Below are positions 1 to 11,599 of a DNA stretch of 64,000 bases, one piece after another (positions within the stretch are counted from its first letter, which is position 1; every line of letters starts with the position of its first letter). The notes below the pieces were generated by a model that did not search any database, had not been told where the DNA came from, and worked only from the letters and a program-made list of their open reading frames with translations. A program made the translations under genes and the position numbers. The stretch lies in contig CM061132.1 in NCBI GenBank assembly GCA_030789695.1, forward strand, positions 30,342,418-30,406,417, written 5' to 3'. This stretch comes from Scilla litardierei (lineage: Eukaryota > Streptophyta > Magnoliopsida > Asparagales > Asparagaceae).

Positions 1-1668
1 TTCATTAGAAGATAGCTCGACGATCTTAGTCTCCATCGACCTCAGTCGGACCTCTGCCTCCCTAGTGGCCTTCATCGTAGCATTGAACTTTGCCTGCTTC
101 TGAGCAAGGTTCACTTCAATGTTGGGAACTGCCACCACCGGGTGCTTCAACTCCAATCCGACCGAGGACATCTACATCAAAAGGGGATTAGAGGATAACC
201 TCGTTCTCCATGATAATAAGGAAATACAGAAGGTGACACAAGCTCTTACCTGATGGCCACGCCACACCACGAAGTTGGCTAGCCTCTTGGCTTTTACCCC
301 CCGATCTGTCATGTGGCAAGTAAGAGTTCTCGGCCAGCAGAGCTGTGACCTCGCAGTCTGAAAAGATGGACTCTTTGAGCCCCACCCAATATATGGGCCG
401 GAGGAGATCATTCTGGGAGTAGGGGAGGTCTGCTTTCATCGATTTGAACACACCCATGGCCTTCTCATAATCAGGTGGGATCAGGTTCTACTTAGTTGGA
501 GAGAGTCTTCCCCACATCCACCTATCCTCACGACCCCGAGAGCCTGAGGGCGAAAACTATATTTCAGATGTCGTGACTTGGTCGACAGGGGCATCGTTCG
601 AGCATGTCTTGTCCTTCACCTGCTTCCTCTCTACCCTATCGGGCTTGGCCAGAGATTGGGCCATCCTCTTCTCTGAACCGAACACCTTCGATCGGATGGA
701 CAACGCTGCCTTGGGTTTCTTTGACCTGAACATGAGGGAAGGAGCCACTATGGGATGCTGCGGCTGATGTCGCCCACTTGCATCGGTAAAAAACAAAAGA
801 CATCAATGCAGACAAGAACGAACGAAGGAAGTGAAGGCGAGCGAGAACATGTGCTATGCTCAAGGGTCGGCCTTACCTTTGGACCACAAAGTCCTCAGAA
901 CATCATCCGACAAAAGGAATGCAACCGACCACTTGGAGCTCGACACCGACAACAATCTGCTACATGCCTCGATTTCTAAATCGGTGAGGCTCTTTTCCTT
1001 TAGATCCACCGAGCTCGAGCGGCCCCAGTGAGTGAGAAAGCTCGCCTCCTCTGGAAGAATTACGAACACATAGTTTGCTTCTAGCCTTTGACGGAGCTCG
1101 GGAGCCCCAACACGAGGTTCTTATTCCGCTTGGAGGTTATGTAAGACCACATTCCTGACCTATGGAGGCCCAGATGGAAGAGCTGAAAAAAGGGATAAGG
1201 TCGACTCTATCCCATTAAGCAAGCACATCGCCGACCAAGGACCTGCCGGAATTAGCGGTGAGCTGGCACATGGAAAGTCCAAGAAATCCAAGGATTTGGG
1301 GGATGAATGGATGAAGAGGGAAACGTAGACCATGCAAGAAAGTTTTCACGTACACCCCGACTTTGCACATATCAGAGAATCACGTCTTATTGTTTGGAAG
1401 CGGAGCACTAGCCCTATATGGGGGTGAAGGTCGCAAAACAGATCGTGGGAATCGAAGTATCGAAGACTACGTAGACAAGGTCCATTATCTTTTGGGCACT
1501 CGATGGAGATCATCCCCAGTCTGTAGGATCGGAACATTAAGGTCGGAGTGCACAAGGGCCAAGGTGGCAGGATTGTCTGGCTGCTTCTGCTCCGCGCGAT
1601 CTGCCTCAGCCATCAGCCTGCTTACCTCAGAGTCAGATGCTGATGATGATGAGGAATGCACGAGAGAA
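1..1668 (-). pseudogene. Antisense additional ORF of Tat-lineage element Tat-1 (partial)
   Basis: This is the extra ORF that Ty3/gypsy Tat-lineage elements (Retand/Grande-like) carry antisense to gag-pol between the internal region and the 3' LTR; it is often annotated as 'putative gypsy-type transposon' (PF04195-like). Its function is unknown. On the minus strand it runs from a Ser-rich start (about 1668-1485) through a core segment near 1069-860, with E-A-S-F...W-G and a downstream S-D-x-V-L. Those motifs line up with the second antisense ORF near 19310-19100. A further segment lies at 460-250. A 77-nt GT-AG intron (172-248; donor ggtaag, acceptor gatgtag) precedes a charged, probably coiled-coil exon that runs off the window at base 1. 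Several stops interrupt the readings, so I call it a pseudogene. The Copia-1 insertion at 1674 cuts it from its LTR. Family placement is inference from motif similarity and position. Confidence 0.6.
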
Positions 1669-1673
1669 GCTAC

Positions 1674-4145
1674 TGTTGGAAGATGGGTATGCACTCGAGG
1701 CAATTTATCTCTGTCTATATGTACAAACGTCTTGTTCAAAATAACAGTAAGCCGTTTGATAAGAATTTACCTAATTTAATAATAATGTAATCAATATTAG
1801 AACTTAGGTAAAGTCCCGAGACTTAGTGCGAGGTTAAACAAGTATCGAAATGAGGATCTCGACCATGGAGAATTGTTTGATCGTCAATAGCATAAGTCTA
1901 AAATTGTTCGTGGTCGTAAATGTTTCGAGAAAATGATATCGAAATATCGAATAGACCATTGTGTCTTTGTCTTCACCATTGAGTGGTGACGATGACCTCA
2001 TGGTCGTTCGACTTGGCGAAGTCAGAGACGAGACACAGGTACTCGTTGGAGGATGAGTTCACTGAACGACCCAACGAGAGTTATCACATGGTTAAACATA
2101 ATAAATCCGTCAGTGATAACTCTCAGTGATGATAAGTAAGTTGGTCATTAGGCTTGAGGTCATTGTACGAACCTGTACGTGAACGGTGTCACTTAGATTT
2201 CTGACTTAGGTTCGAGGCAAGGCCTGTCAAAAAGTATTTGGTTGGGTGACACTTGAAGCATGCAAGGAGCGTAATGATCAAGAGAGAATTGGTCTCTCCC
2301 ATTATGGGGAGTTAGTGTCGCACGAGTTGGTTTGGGTTTTAGTGAAAAACATTGGCCAAAGTGTGTTAGAATAGTCCAACATTATTTGACTAAAGACCGA
2401 TGGAGACAAACCAAGTTCAAGCTATTAGGGTTGACAGTTTGACCGTACCCTAAGCTTCTCTAGGCGACATAGTTTTAACAAAGGGACTAAAACTGCAACA
2501 TTCATCACAAACACAGTTAGGGTGGTCCCGACAATACTCATGTCAATGAGTTAATCATATAATTATGATACCAAAATAGGGATGGCACCTGCTGCTCCTG
2601 GTCACTGCCATCTGGGGTTTCGAGCCCCACCTATAGTAGGGTCTCACACAGAGTGTGACCTTCGTCAAGTAATAAGAAATATTAAGGAGGAGTGCACTCG
2701 GGTGAACGGGAATAATTAAAGTCACAAATGGTTTGTGACAATAAGTCTAAAATATTATTGATGCGGATTAATTGCATTTGATGCAAGAGTATTTTAATAG
2801 GTCGCAAAATATTTGCGCCTATTTATACAATGAACGTATAGAAAATTTTTACGTGGATCGAGAATGTCCCAGTTAAAATCCAGGTTCAAACAGATCGAAA
2901 ATCGGACTCTAAATGAGCCCAGAAAGCCAACAAACACTCTAGAGGCCAGAACTGGACTTTATCCAGAGCCCAGTTCTGGCTCATTATTAGAAGGCCGGGC
3001 TAGCCTAGCCCGCTGTGGGCTGGGCTAGCCCGCCCATTTTGGGTAGGCAGGGCCAGCCAGCCCACCTAGTTTGGGCGGGGCATGGGCTAGCCCGCCTGCC
3101 CAGTGCGGGCTTGGCCCGCCTGCCTAGAGCAGGCAAGGCTCGCCTGCTGTAGGTGGGGCCCGCCCGCGTGCTGCAGGCAGGCACCTAGCCCGCCCAGCCG
3201 ACGGGTGGGGCCCACCTGGGCCCAATTTTGCTGCAGAAGGTTTTTTTAACCTGGTTTTTGGCGGCTGAAATTTTAGCAAAAAGCGTATTTTTGGTCAACT
3301 TTGGACACACATTTGAGGGGTCAAACGAAGTCGGAATTGAGCACCGTTTGTTTCTATTCGATCACCATTCAGTGATATTTAATTTGATATATTGATATCA
3401 CTTGTGATGCTAAACAGCGATGGAGGAAAAATTCTCTAAAGATTGGCCTTTGTGAAAGGCAAATTTTAATCAATTTTCTCATCCAAAACCTTTAGTCCCA
3501 CATCGGTAAATGTGAAAGGGGAGGGGTCAGCCGCCTATATAAATAGGGGCCAACCTGCCCCATTGAAACTTGTATCAAGCTCTAGATGTGAGTAGCTCCA
3601 TTAAACGTGAGCAAACTCGTATCTAAGCTCAAATAAATATTCCCTTCTTCCTAATTCTTCCTTGCTCCTGATCGGGCTCTAGCAAAGCTACAAAGGAGTT
3701 CAGATCGGATCCAAAGTCTTGACGGAGGATCCACTTAAGGTGAAACTTTCTTTAGCGTGTGGTTGACTCGACAACAAGGGTGTTGCTCGCCTCGGGATGC
3801 GGTTCGGCTCATGACGCGGTTTGGTTTGGGAGAAGAGACACGTGGCATCGCTTCAGAGATAAATAAATGTTACTAAAAACGACGGTTCGTATTATGTGGA
3901 AACGAAGTGAAAGGTATGTAGTTTAATTTACATGTGTTTATAATTGCAACTGTTAGATAGATATATCTATAGGGGTTAGTCAGACCCAACACCGGGATAG
4001 TAGAGATTCTGACTAGGGTTTAATCTTTTGGGCTAGACTTAAAACTGTTTTAAGTTATTATTCCGCTGCTTGATATGATTTCGTCGTCCGTCCGACTTAG
4101 GCCGGACGTCAATTTTATAGCCCTAAAAACATATAAAACACTACA
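1674..4145 (+). repeat. Copia-1 5' LTR (2472 bp)
   Basis: It starts TGTTGG and ends TACA directly before the primer-binding site. A TATA box (tatataaatagg) lies near 3536-3547, so U3 is roughly 1674-3560. A GC-rich, palindrome-rich block at about 2990-3230 repeats words such as gggctagccc and gcccgcc. This LTR is about 515 bp longer than its partner: segments near 2235-2530 and much of the GC block are missing or reduced on the right. That indicates deletions in the right copy or growth in the left one after insertion. Confidence 0.9.
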
Positions 4146-4146
4146 A

Positions 4147-4159
4147 TGGTATCAGAGCC
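4147..4159 (+). other. Copia-1 primer-binding site
   Basis: The sequence tggtatcagagcc complements the 3' end of initiator tRNA-Met, the usual primer for plant Ty1/copia elements. It lies one base after the 5' LTR end and fixes both the superfamily and the plus orientation. Confidence 0.95.
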
Positions 4160-6414
4160 AGGTCTACATTGATATATGGTTTTGCAATTATAAAGTGCAT
4201 GTGATGCAGCATGTTTCTACATCAGATGGAGGTTTTTAATTAAGCTCTTAAATTGTCGTTCTATGTGATGGTTTTATCTTTGAAAATTGTTTTTTGAAAA
4301 TTAGATGTAATTTTAAAATCATGTGTTAATTTTAATAATTAGATCGTTAAAATTATGTGATAATTTTTAATGTAACTTAAATTTATGAGATATTTTAAGT
4401 TGCATGCTTAACTATTTTCTATGAGCTAAAATTTTAGTTGATGTTCTTTTAATGGTTATTTTATTCTTGCTTATTATGTGATAATACAACAAAAACTTTT
4501 ATGATAGCAATTAAAAGCTTTCAGAAATTTATAAGAGAATTTTTGATGGACATGCTATGTTTTAAAAAATTTGCAGCAAATTAAACTCATAATACTTGAT
4601 TAGGATAGCACTCTCTCATTATTATTATTTTAATTGTTCGAATAATAATTTTTTTTGGAAAAGGCTATGTTTGAAATTGTTGCAACTTGAAATTTTAAAA
4701 ACCTAATACATGATTATGATAATACGTTGATATTAATAAATCCTTATAGTTAATAAGGACATTAATAAAGGTTATTAACCAATCCTAATAATTTTGAATT
4801 TTAGTATTCAACTAGTAGATAGGATTAACTAGTTTTAATGAAGCCATTTCAAGTCGATGTCACGCATATAAATAATTAGTATCCTTTATAGATCATGATC
4901 CGGTCTAGCGTTTTTTTACTAGTGTTATGGATCACCCTAGCTCAACTGGGGATAGTGATCCTGGCCTAGCCAAATCCCTGGCCATGTTCTGCTGGACCGC
5001 AAGGATGCGAATTATGATTATATGAAACCATCGATTACATCTAGTCAATTACGTTTAAAATCTTCTTCAAGATTAGCTGTTACCCTCCTTGCTTTTGGAA
5101 TTTGGAAACTAGGGATTCCATGTTATAGTTGTTGAGTCAACTCAAGCTATAACATGGATATCTCTTGGGAACCATTTCCATTCAACATGTGATGTAGTTC
5201 GACTTAACCCAAACCGTCGCGTCGTGAACATAACCGAGTGCCGGTGTAAGTTAGGATTGGGCAAGAAAGCAAGGGTCTGACTAGACTGGTTGTTATGATC
5301 TGTTGAGCCAGCTTAAGGTCATAAGTGACTAGGGGTAAAAACCGATAAGGGAATCACTATGATGTGATTGATGAACAGTCATCTACCGATCGCAGAGTTA
5401 AGCAACTTATTGAGTCAACTCAAGGTTGTGAGACTTAGGGTGGTTGAGTCCCTTTCCCACTAAATATTATTATTCATTCATCTATATGGCTTAAGATAAT
5501 CATGAAAATAGTAGGAGAGTATAGTTGAATAAAATCCAATTTAACTATATTTAAAAATCATGAACATATGTTAAACAAAGGTAGTTTTATGTTATACCGG
5601 ATGGAATTCAAGTCATAATATCCTAAAAGAATAAGTTAACTGGTCAAATGGTTGGTTAAGGAATATCGACTCAAAATCAAATTTGATAGTCTAAACTAGG
5701 TTCTTACTGATCTTAAAGTGTCCTTTTTAGCACACAGACTTAAGGACAATGATTTCCTTGAGCTCTGTGTCCAACAAAATAAATGCACGCTACCTGTCAC
5801 TCGCCTCTATGAGAGGCAGCTTGAACATACTAATGTTCAAAGCAAGTTTCTCCATACAATTTGTTGAGTCAACTCAAGGTTGTATGTAAAACGGGTTCGA
5901 TCCGCAAAATTCGAAACTTCGATCAAATGACTCGAAAATGAGTACATGAGCGGCGCAAGACCATGTATCCAAATCAGATCTTGAGTCAAGCAACTTGTTG
6001 AGTCAACTCAAGGTTATGAAGCTCAAATGTTTGGATGCATGAGGTGCTTGCATATCTAATGTTTGTGTTGGGACTTGTAATGTCTAAATGTGATTTAGAA
6101 AAGAAGAAGGCATTTAGGAAAGTTGGTTGAGAAAGAAAGTTTTGACTATCATACGAAAAGGCAATAGTAGGATGAACTGAAAATGTGCCATATTTGGTGT
6201 CACGGTTTCAGGAAATTGTTATACAAAAGGAGAACACATTTTGGTGAATGTCGTCACTTTACTTCTGAAGCAACGTTTGGTGTGAATAATTTGTATAATG
6301 ATATTGTATTATGTGTTAATACATAGATGCGCAAGTAATAGAAAACATATCTATGGCAAAATAGACTAGGACGTACCAAAGAGAACAGACTAGACAAGTC
6401 ACATAAAGATAGGG
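4160..6414 (+). other. Copia-1 gag region, no readable ORF, rich in stem-loops
   Basis: No gag reading frame survives here. AT-rich sequence to about 4900 is followed by a run of local inverted repeats, several sharing the loop motif TTGAGTCAACTCAA (near 5133, 5411, 5864 and 6000, with a diverged copy near 5303). The clearest is 5117-5158, with 12-bp perfect arms around an 18-nt loop. Others are 4929-4961, 5293-5324, 5352-5369, 5821-5840 and 5853-5886. Confidence 0.6.
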
Positions 6415-7420
6415 CTTTTGCCCTCTCGTATTATGAGTCGAAAGACACTTGTGACTCTTATCTCAAAGGTATGATGGCCAAAACTCCTTCTATAAGACAG
6501 TAGAAGAACGAGTTGGAGAACTCGTGGTCTCGTACATATGGATATATCCCGACCTAAGTCTAAATTAGCCTAGATATGTTATGCTTACTTTATTACGACA
6601 TGTGTTCTTGATGAAACACAAGTCTGATAAAATAAAGAACACAATGACAGAAGTATTTGAACTGCTTCGATCAGATAGAGAAGTCGAATACTTAGCAATA
6701 TAATTCTTGCGTAATTAAAAGAAAATGTGATTTTCTCTCAGGTCAAGTCTCTTACCACATCGGTGTGTTGGAGAGAATGAATCGCACTCTGTTAGACATG
6801 GTGTGATACATGGCAAGTGACTCTGAGTTACAATCCTCCTTCTGGGTTAAGCCCCAGATAATAGTGCCTAGGTTCTTGATAAGGGGTTTTCAAAATCTTA
6901 TTAATATGATATTTCTCAAATTAATCGTTAGGAAGTCACAGGATACTCGAGCCTCGTGAGACGAAAAAGTCGAGTAAGACATCATAATTGATGATGGCTT
7001 AGACAACTTCCAAGATGCCATTCGGAGTAGTGACCCTAAGAAATGGCTTGATGTAATCTGAAAGGGTCCTTGCACATAAATAATATATGGACCTTAGAAA
7101 ATGTGACCAAGGAAAGTGTTCCCTTTAGCGTTAAGTGTATCTTCAAGACAGAAGATTAGTGTAGATGGATAATAGTGAAGTACAAGTTATGCGGTAGAGA
7201 ATAGTTATAATCAGAAATCCTATAAATAGATTGTGATGAAACTTTTTCGCCAACAACTATGTACATATCTATTCGGATCAGACTCGATGTAAATGCTCAT
7301 GATGACCATGAAAACTGGAGTATTCATGTGTAGTCTGTTTTCTAAATATGATTTTGAAGAACGAACTTATATGAATCAGCCAGAGAGTTTTCAAGGTCAG
7401 TGGGAGCGAATAAAAGGCAT
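6415..7420 (+). pseudogene. Copia-1 pol remnant (integrase and RT fragments)
   Basis: Short pieces of copia polyprotein can be read in shifting frames. A zinc-finger tail reads D-S-Y-L-K-G-M-M-A-K (about 6452-6488). An integrase piece R-S-D-R-E-V-E-Y-L sits near 6670. The conserved E-R-M-N-R-T-L-L-D-M segment is at 6764-6855, with a stop right after it. RT pieces reading E-E-R-T-Y-M-N-Q-P-E lie near 7340-7400. The order matches Ty1/copia pol (integrase before RT). Large parts are missing, so it is non-functional. Confidence 0.75.
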
Positions 7421-7797
7421 GCAAGGCATCAAGGAGCCGAAACATATGTATAGATAAAGTGGTCAAAGAGTTTGACATTTTATCAAAAACGATTATGAAC
7501 CGAGCAGATGACCAGTGACTATGTTGAAGCTTTCTCGTAATATACGTAAAGGATATTGCTTTAAGTCTCGATGAGATCCAGGCAAGACAAACATTATGGC
7601 TTCCATAAGAACAAGGAAATTATTTGGATGAGAGTCAAATGTGAGGTCTAACATGAACATGTAAACTCCTTAAGTCTATACTATAGATAGTTTATCATAT
7701 TCACTCACGAAGGTTCTACTATATAAAGTCTAGAGAGACGTATGTGTAAAAGCGGTATGAGATACCGAGATAAATGTGCTTGAGTGCAAATAGGAGA

Positions 7798-9754
7798 TGT
7801 TGGGAGATGGGTATGCACTCGAGGTAATTTATCTCTGTGTACATGTACAAACTTCTTGTTCAAAATAACAGTAAGCTATTTGGTAAGAATTTACTAAGTT
7901 AATAATAATGTAGTCGACAACAGAACTTAGGTAAAGTCCTGAGACTTAATGCGAGGTTAAACAAGTATCGAAATGAGGATCTCGATCATGGAGAATTGTT
8001 TGACCGTTAGTAGCATGAGTCTAAAATCGTTCGTGGTCATAGATGTTTCGAGAAAAGGATATCGAAACATCGGATAGACCATTGTGTCTTTGTCTTCACC
8101 ATTGAGTGGTGACGATGATCTCATGATCATTCGACTTGGAAAAGTCGGAGACGAGACATATGTGCTCATTGGAAATTAGTTCACTGAACGACCCAACGAG
8201 AATTATCATATGGTTAAACATAACAAATCTATCAGTGATAACTCTCAGTGATGATCGGTAAGTTGGTCCTTAGACTTGAGGTCATTGTACGAACCTGTAC
8301 GTGAATGGTGTCACTTGGATTTCTGACCTAGCTTCAAGTCAAGACCTTCTATAGTTGGGTGACAGTTATGGGAAGTTAGTATGGAGACTAACTAAGGTAG
8401 GCTGACAGTTTGATCACAATACTCATGTCAATGAGTTAACTACATAATTATGATACCGAAACAGGGACAGCACCTGCTACTCATGGTTACTTCCGTCTGG
8501 GGTTTCGAGCTCCACCTGTAGTAGGATCAGGCTTTAGGGTCTCACACAGAGTGAGACCTTCGTCAAGTAATAGGAAGTAGTATTTTAATAGGTCTATTTA
8601 TACAATGAACGAGAAAATTGTTACGTTGTGTCGGGAATGTCCCTGCGGATCGAAAATCTAACCTAAATGAGCCTCAAACTAAATGCTCTAGATGCTGTTC
8701 TGGCTCATTATTATGGGCTAGCATGCCCACCAGGCATAGCCAACCAGACCCAGTTTGGGTGAGCGCCCAGTGCGGGCTTGCTCCCCCCACGCGCACAGTA
8801 CTACGGGTGGGCCCTGCCTCGGACCAATTTTGCTACAGAAGGGTTTTTTTTGAAACATGGTTTTTGGATATTTGAAATTTCAGCGAAAAGCGTGTTTTTG
8901 GTCAACTTTGGGCACACGTTTGAGGGGTCAAACGAAGTTAGAATTGAGCCCCGTTTGTTTCTATGTAATCACCATTTAGTGCTCTTTGATTTGATATATT
9001 GATATCATTTGCGAAGCTTAACGATGAGGGAGGAAAATTTCGATAAAAATTGGCCTTTGTAAAAGACAAACTTTAATCAATTTTCTCCTCCAAAACCTTT
9101 AGTCCCACATCAGTAAATGAGAAAGGGGAGGGGTCAGCCGCATATATAAATAGGGGCCAACACCCATCCTTGAAACTTTCACCAAGCTCCAGATCTAAAT
9201 AGCTCCATTAAACGTGAGCAAGCTTGGATCTAAGCATAAATAAATATTCCCTCTTCTCTCTAATTCTTCCTTGCTCCTGATCGGGCTCTAGCAGAGCTAT
9301 GAAGGAGTTCTGATCAGATCCAAAGTCTTAACAGAGGATACACTCAAGGTGAAACTTTCTTTGGCGCATGGTTGACTCGGTGACAAGGGCGTTGCTAGCC
9401 GCGGGACGCGGTGCGGCTCGGGACGTGGTTCGACTTGGGAGAAGCAGCGTGGCGCATCGCTTCGGAGATAAAGAAATGTTGCTTAAAACAATGATGAGTA
9501 TTCTACAAAAATAAAGTGAAAGTTATGTAGTTTAATTTACATGTGTTTATAATTTCAAATGTTAGATAGATCTATCTTTAGGGGTTGGTCAGACCCAACC
9601 CTGGGATAGTAGAGATTTTGGCTAGGGTTTAATCATTAGGGCTAGACTTAAAACAGTTTTAAGTTATTATTTCGCTGTTTGATTTGATTTCGTCGTCCGT
9701 TCGACTTAGGCCGGACGTCGATTTTGTAGCCATAAGGACCTAGAAACCCCTACA
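7798..9754 (+). repeat. Copia-1 3' LTR (1957 bp)
   Basis: The first roughly 550 nt and the last roughly 900 nt align closely with the 5' LTR. The TATA box (catatataaatagg) is at about 9141-9154. It ends taca at 9754, followed by the TSD gctac. The GC-rich palindromic block is shortened to about 8700-8835. Confidence 0.9.
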
Positions 9755-9759
9755 GCTAC

Positions 9760-10141
9760 AACCCGACACTGACGACGACGAATTCGGTTAGGGTGGGAGG
9801 AAGACGACGAATTCGGTTAGGGTGGGAGGAAAATGACGACTAAGTAAGGCACAATTCTCCTAAGAAGAAGTGAAACTGGTTTTTCTTCCACCAAACAATC
9901 TCTGCTCGTGCAAAGCGCACACCCTCGTTAGGCCGCACTCGACAGTCCGATCTCAGGCACGTGTCAACATCTCATGATAGCAACTCCCTAAATTCCGTGC
10001 TCGAGTGGCAGGTGAATTTTTGTGTTCTGCGCCTTAATAGCCTTCATTAAATGCGTCGTCTCGACTGCTGATCCTAACCACACACATTACATCACCTGAT
10101 ATCGAATCGTGCAACGGTTAAGCTCGTGGGATGGGGGCCAT
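9760..10141 (+). other. Tat-1 non-coding tail with 29-bp duplication and polypurine tract
   Basis: This is Tat-1 sequence between the Copia-1 insertion and the Tat-1 3' LTR. A 29-bp unit (gacgacgaattcggttaggg...) is present twice head to tail at 9774-9802 and 9803-9831. The last bases are the polypurine tract gatgggggccat that primes plus-strand synthesis; the same tract precedes the Tat-2 3' LTR. No gene is visible. Confidence 0.65.
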
Positions 10142-10716
10142 TATCAAGGTGTTGGGCCGACCCTGTATTTAATTACCCGCTTAAATGGGTTGAAGACCTA
10201 CAAGCCGAGGGAAGCCAATCATCTCGACCCAACTACCGAGGAACCCACACACAAGGCATGTGCCCATTCCATTTAAAGCTCCAATCAAGTCGACCGTCAG
10301 GATCCGTAAAACTGCTTCGAGCACGGTACCCACCATTAATGGTGGCATTCAAGTTCGATCAATGGACCCTCCATCAGAGGTAGGAGCCCCTGATCAAATG
10401 TAATTAGGCATCTTTATGCTCGGGCGTCTCCCGAGAACATTCTCAAGGAAACCATGACCAATAAATAGCTCATCCAACGAGGAGGAACGAGACGAATCTA
10501 TGAGATCTGACACTTATGTACTTCTATACACTCAATCTGCTCAACCAAACATATTTCTTCCTCCAAATAAATCGGCTCGAGAACTAGTGAACGACCACAC
10601 AACATGTTGGAATCAGTTCTACCGAGTATTCTTTAAGTCACGATCTGACTTAAGCATTGGAGGGAATTTGGTCGGAATCTAGATACGACCCTCCTGACGA
10701 GCTTTCAATCTTACAA
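10142..10716 (+). repeat. Tat-1 3' LTR (end approximate)
   Basis: It begins TATCAAGG (degenerate TG start) right after the polypurine tract. The sequence near 10645-10705 (taagcattggaggga... gacgag) matches the U5 part of the Tat-2 LTR (20493-20540). A TATA-like ataaatag lies near 10461. Similarity to Tat-2 stops after gacgag, so the end at 10716 is a guess. Confidence 0.5.
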
Positions 10717-10905
10717 ATCGCTTAGGAGATAGTTCAGCCGAAGTTCTGCTCGGCATACATTGCTTGGCTCGGAGCCTGCTCTTCCTAGAGTTAACTCGGT
10801 AGGCACCCCGAAGGTCGGCTTTGTCTACCACGTCAGCCATGTCCTTCAGGCTTCCCATCATCAACAACTGCGGTGAGAAGCCACCCTGAAACAAAGAGGA
10901 AAGAA
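10717..10905 (-). other. Unassigned stretch with an exon-like minus-strand ORF
   Basis: On the minus strand, sequence just inside the Copia-2 insertion reads as a pyrimidine tract and acceptor (tttgtttcag), then an open frame of about 60 codons beginning G-G-F-S-P-Q-L-L-M-M-G. I do not recognise it. It could be an exon of a host gene or of another antisense element ORF. Copia-2 then sits in or next to the pyrimidine tract. Confidence 0.3.
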
Positions 10906-11388
10906 TGTTGGGGCTATTTTAAATTATTCTATGCAAAACCATGTGTGAATAATCTAGTACAATTTATATCAGATCTACGAGAAATAAATTGAATCTGAAA
11001 CGGAAGCGTCCCTGAATCCATAGCATTGAAAACTTTAGATATGTGTGGTTGTCCTTCTAGATCTACACGAATCCCCGTGAGCAATCCTTTTGCTTTCTCT
11101 GGCTCTAATCTGTCGATGGAATGCAGAAAAGACGGCTCTTCGATCGTGCGATCTAGGGACCATGACCACATATATATAGGTAACACCTAATGCATATTGG
11201 GTTTTGGGTTTAGCCCATCACTAAACCATAAAGCACATACTCTCTACACATTAAAGGCCCACACCCTAAATAGATACATTAAACCCACTGAATTAATTAG
11301 ATCACTTTATTGGGCTTAACTTAATTTGACAGCCCAGATTACATAATTATTTTATATATAAGCCCAACGTTGGATCAACGATCCAACA
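10906..11388 (-). repeat. Copia-2 3' LTR (483 bp)
   Basis: On the plus strand it runs from tgttggggct to gatccaaca. It matches 25741-26218 over its whole length with scattered substitutions. The polypurine tract follows on the plus-strand right side, so on the element's own strand this is the 3' LTR. Confidence 0.9.
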
Positions 11389-11599
11389 ATCTCCCACTTA
11401 GGCTATATGTCAAATCTTATAATCATGTTATGCACAAATAACCGAATGAGTACTCAATATGCTGTCATAACTGGAATGTATCAAAAACAATTCAGACCAT
11501 CAATTATTTTACCATAGGATCAAAGCGGCCTTTGTCACATTTAACGTAACTCGACCAATCAATGGTCACATAAGCTAAAATAACTGAATGACTTGAATT

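Larger units (their letters stand above)
1674..9754 (+). mobile_element. Copia-1, degenerate Ty1/copia element with long LTRs
   Basis: The element has direct terminal repeats (1674-4145 and 7798-9754) that begin tgttgg and end taca. It is flanked by a perfect 5-bp duplication, gctac, at 1669-1673 and 9755-9759. A primer-binding site matching initiator tRNA-Met (tggtatcagagcc) follows the left LTR. The internal region is only 3.65 kb, shorter than a full copia gag-pol, and keeps just fragments of integrase and RT. The element is old and non-autonomous. It inserted into Tat-1. Confidence 0.9.
1..10716 (+). mobile_element. Ty3/gypsy Tat-lineage element Tat-1, 3' part, interrupted by Copia-1
   Basis: Bases 1-1673 and 9755-10716 read as one element split by Copia-1. 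The order is antisense ORF, non-coding stretch, a polypurine tract ending gatgggggccat (to 10141), then an LTR beginning near 10142. The tract and the first LTR bases match the same junction of Tat-2 at 20036-20056, which supports the placement. The 5' half lies outside the window, so neither the full length nor a target-site duplication can be given. The 3' end is uncertain: similarity to the Tat-2 LTR is clear to about 10705, and cttaca at 10711-10716 is the most plausible LTR end. Confidence 0.55.

Noticed and set aside
4147..4159. tRNA-like match
   Set aside because: It is a 13-nt primer-binding site complementary to a tRNA end, not a tRNA gene; the same applies at 39544 and 59501.
8618..9002. 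Short open frames in the Copia-1 3' LTR
   Set aside because: No similarity to any domain, they span the GC-rich and TATA-proximal LTR, and they are not open in the other LTR copy.
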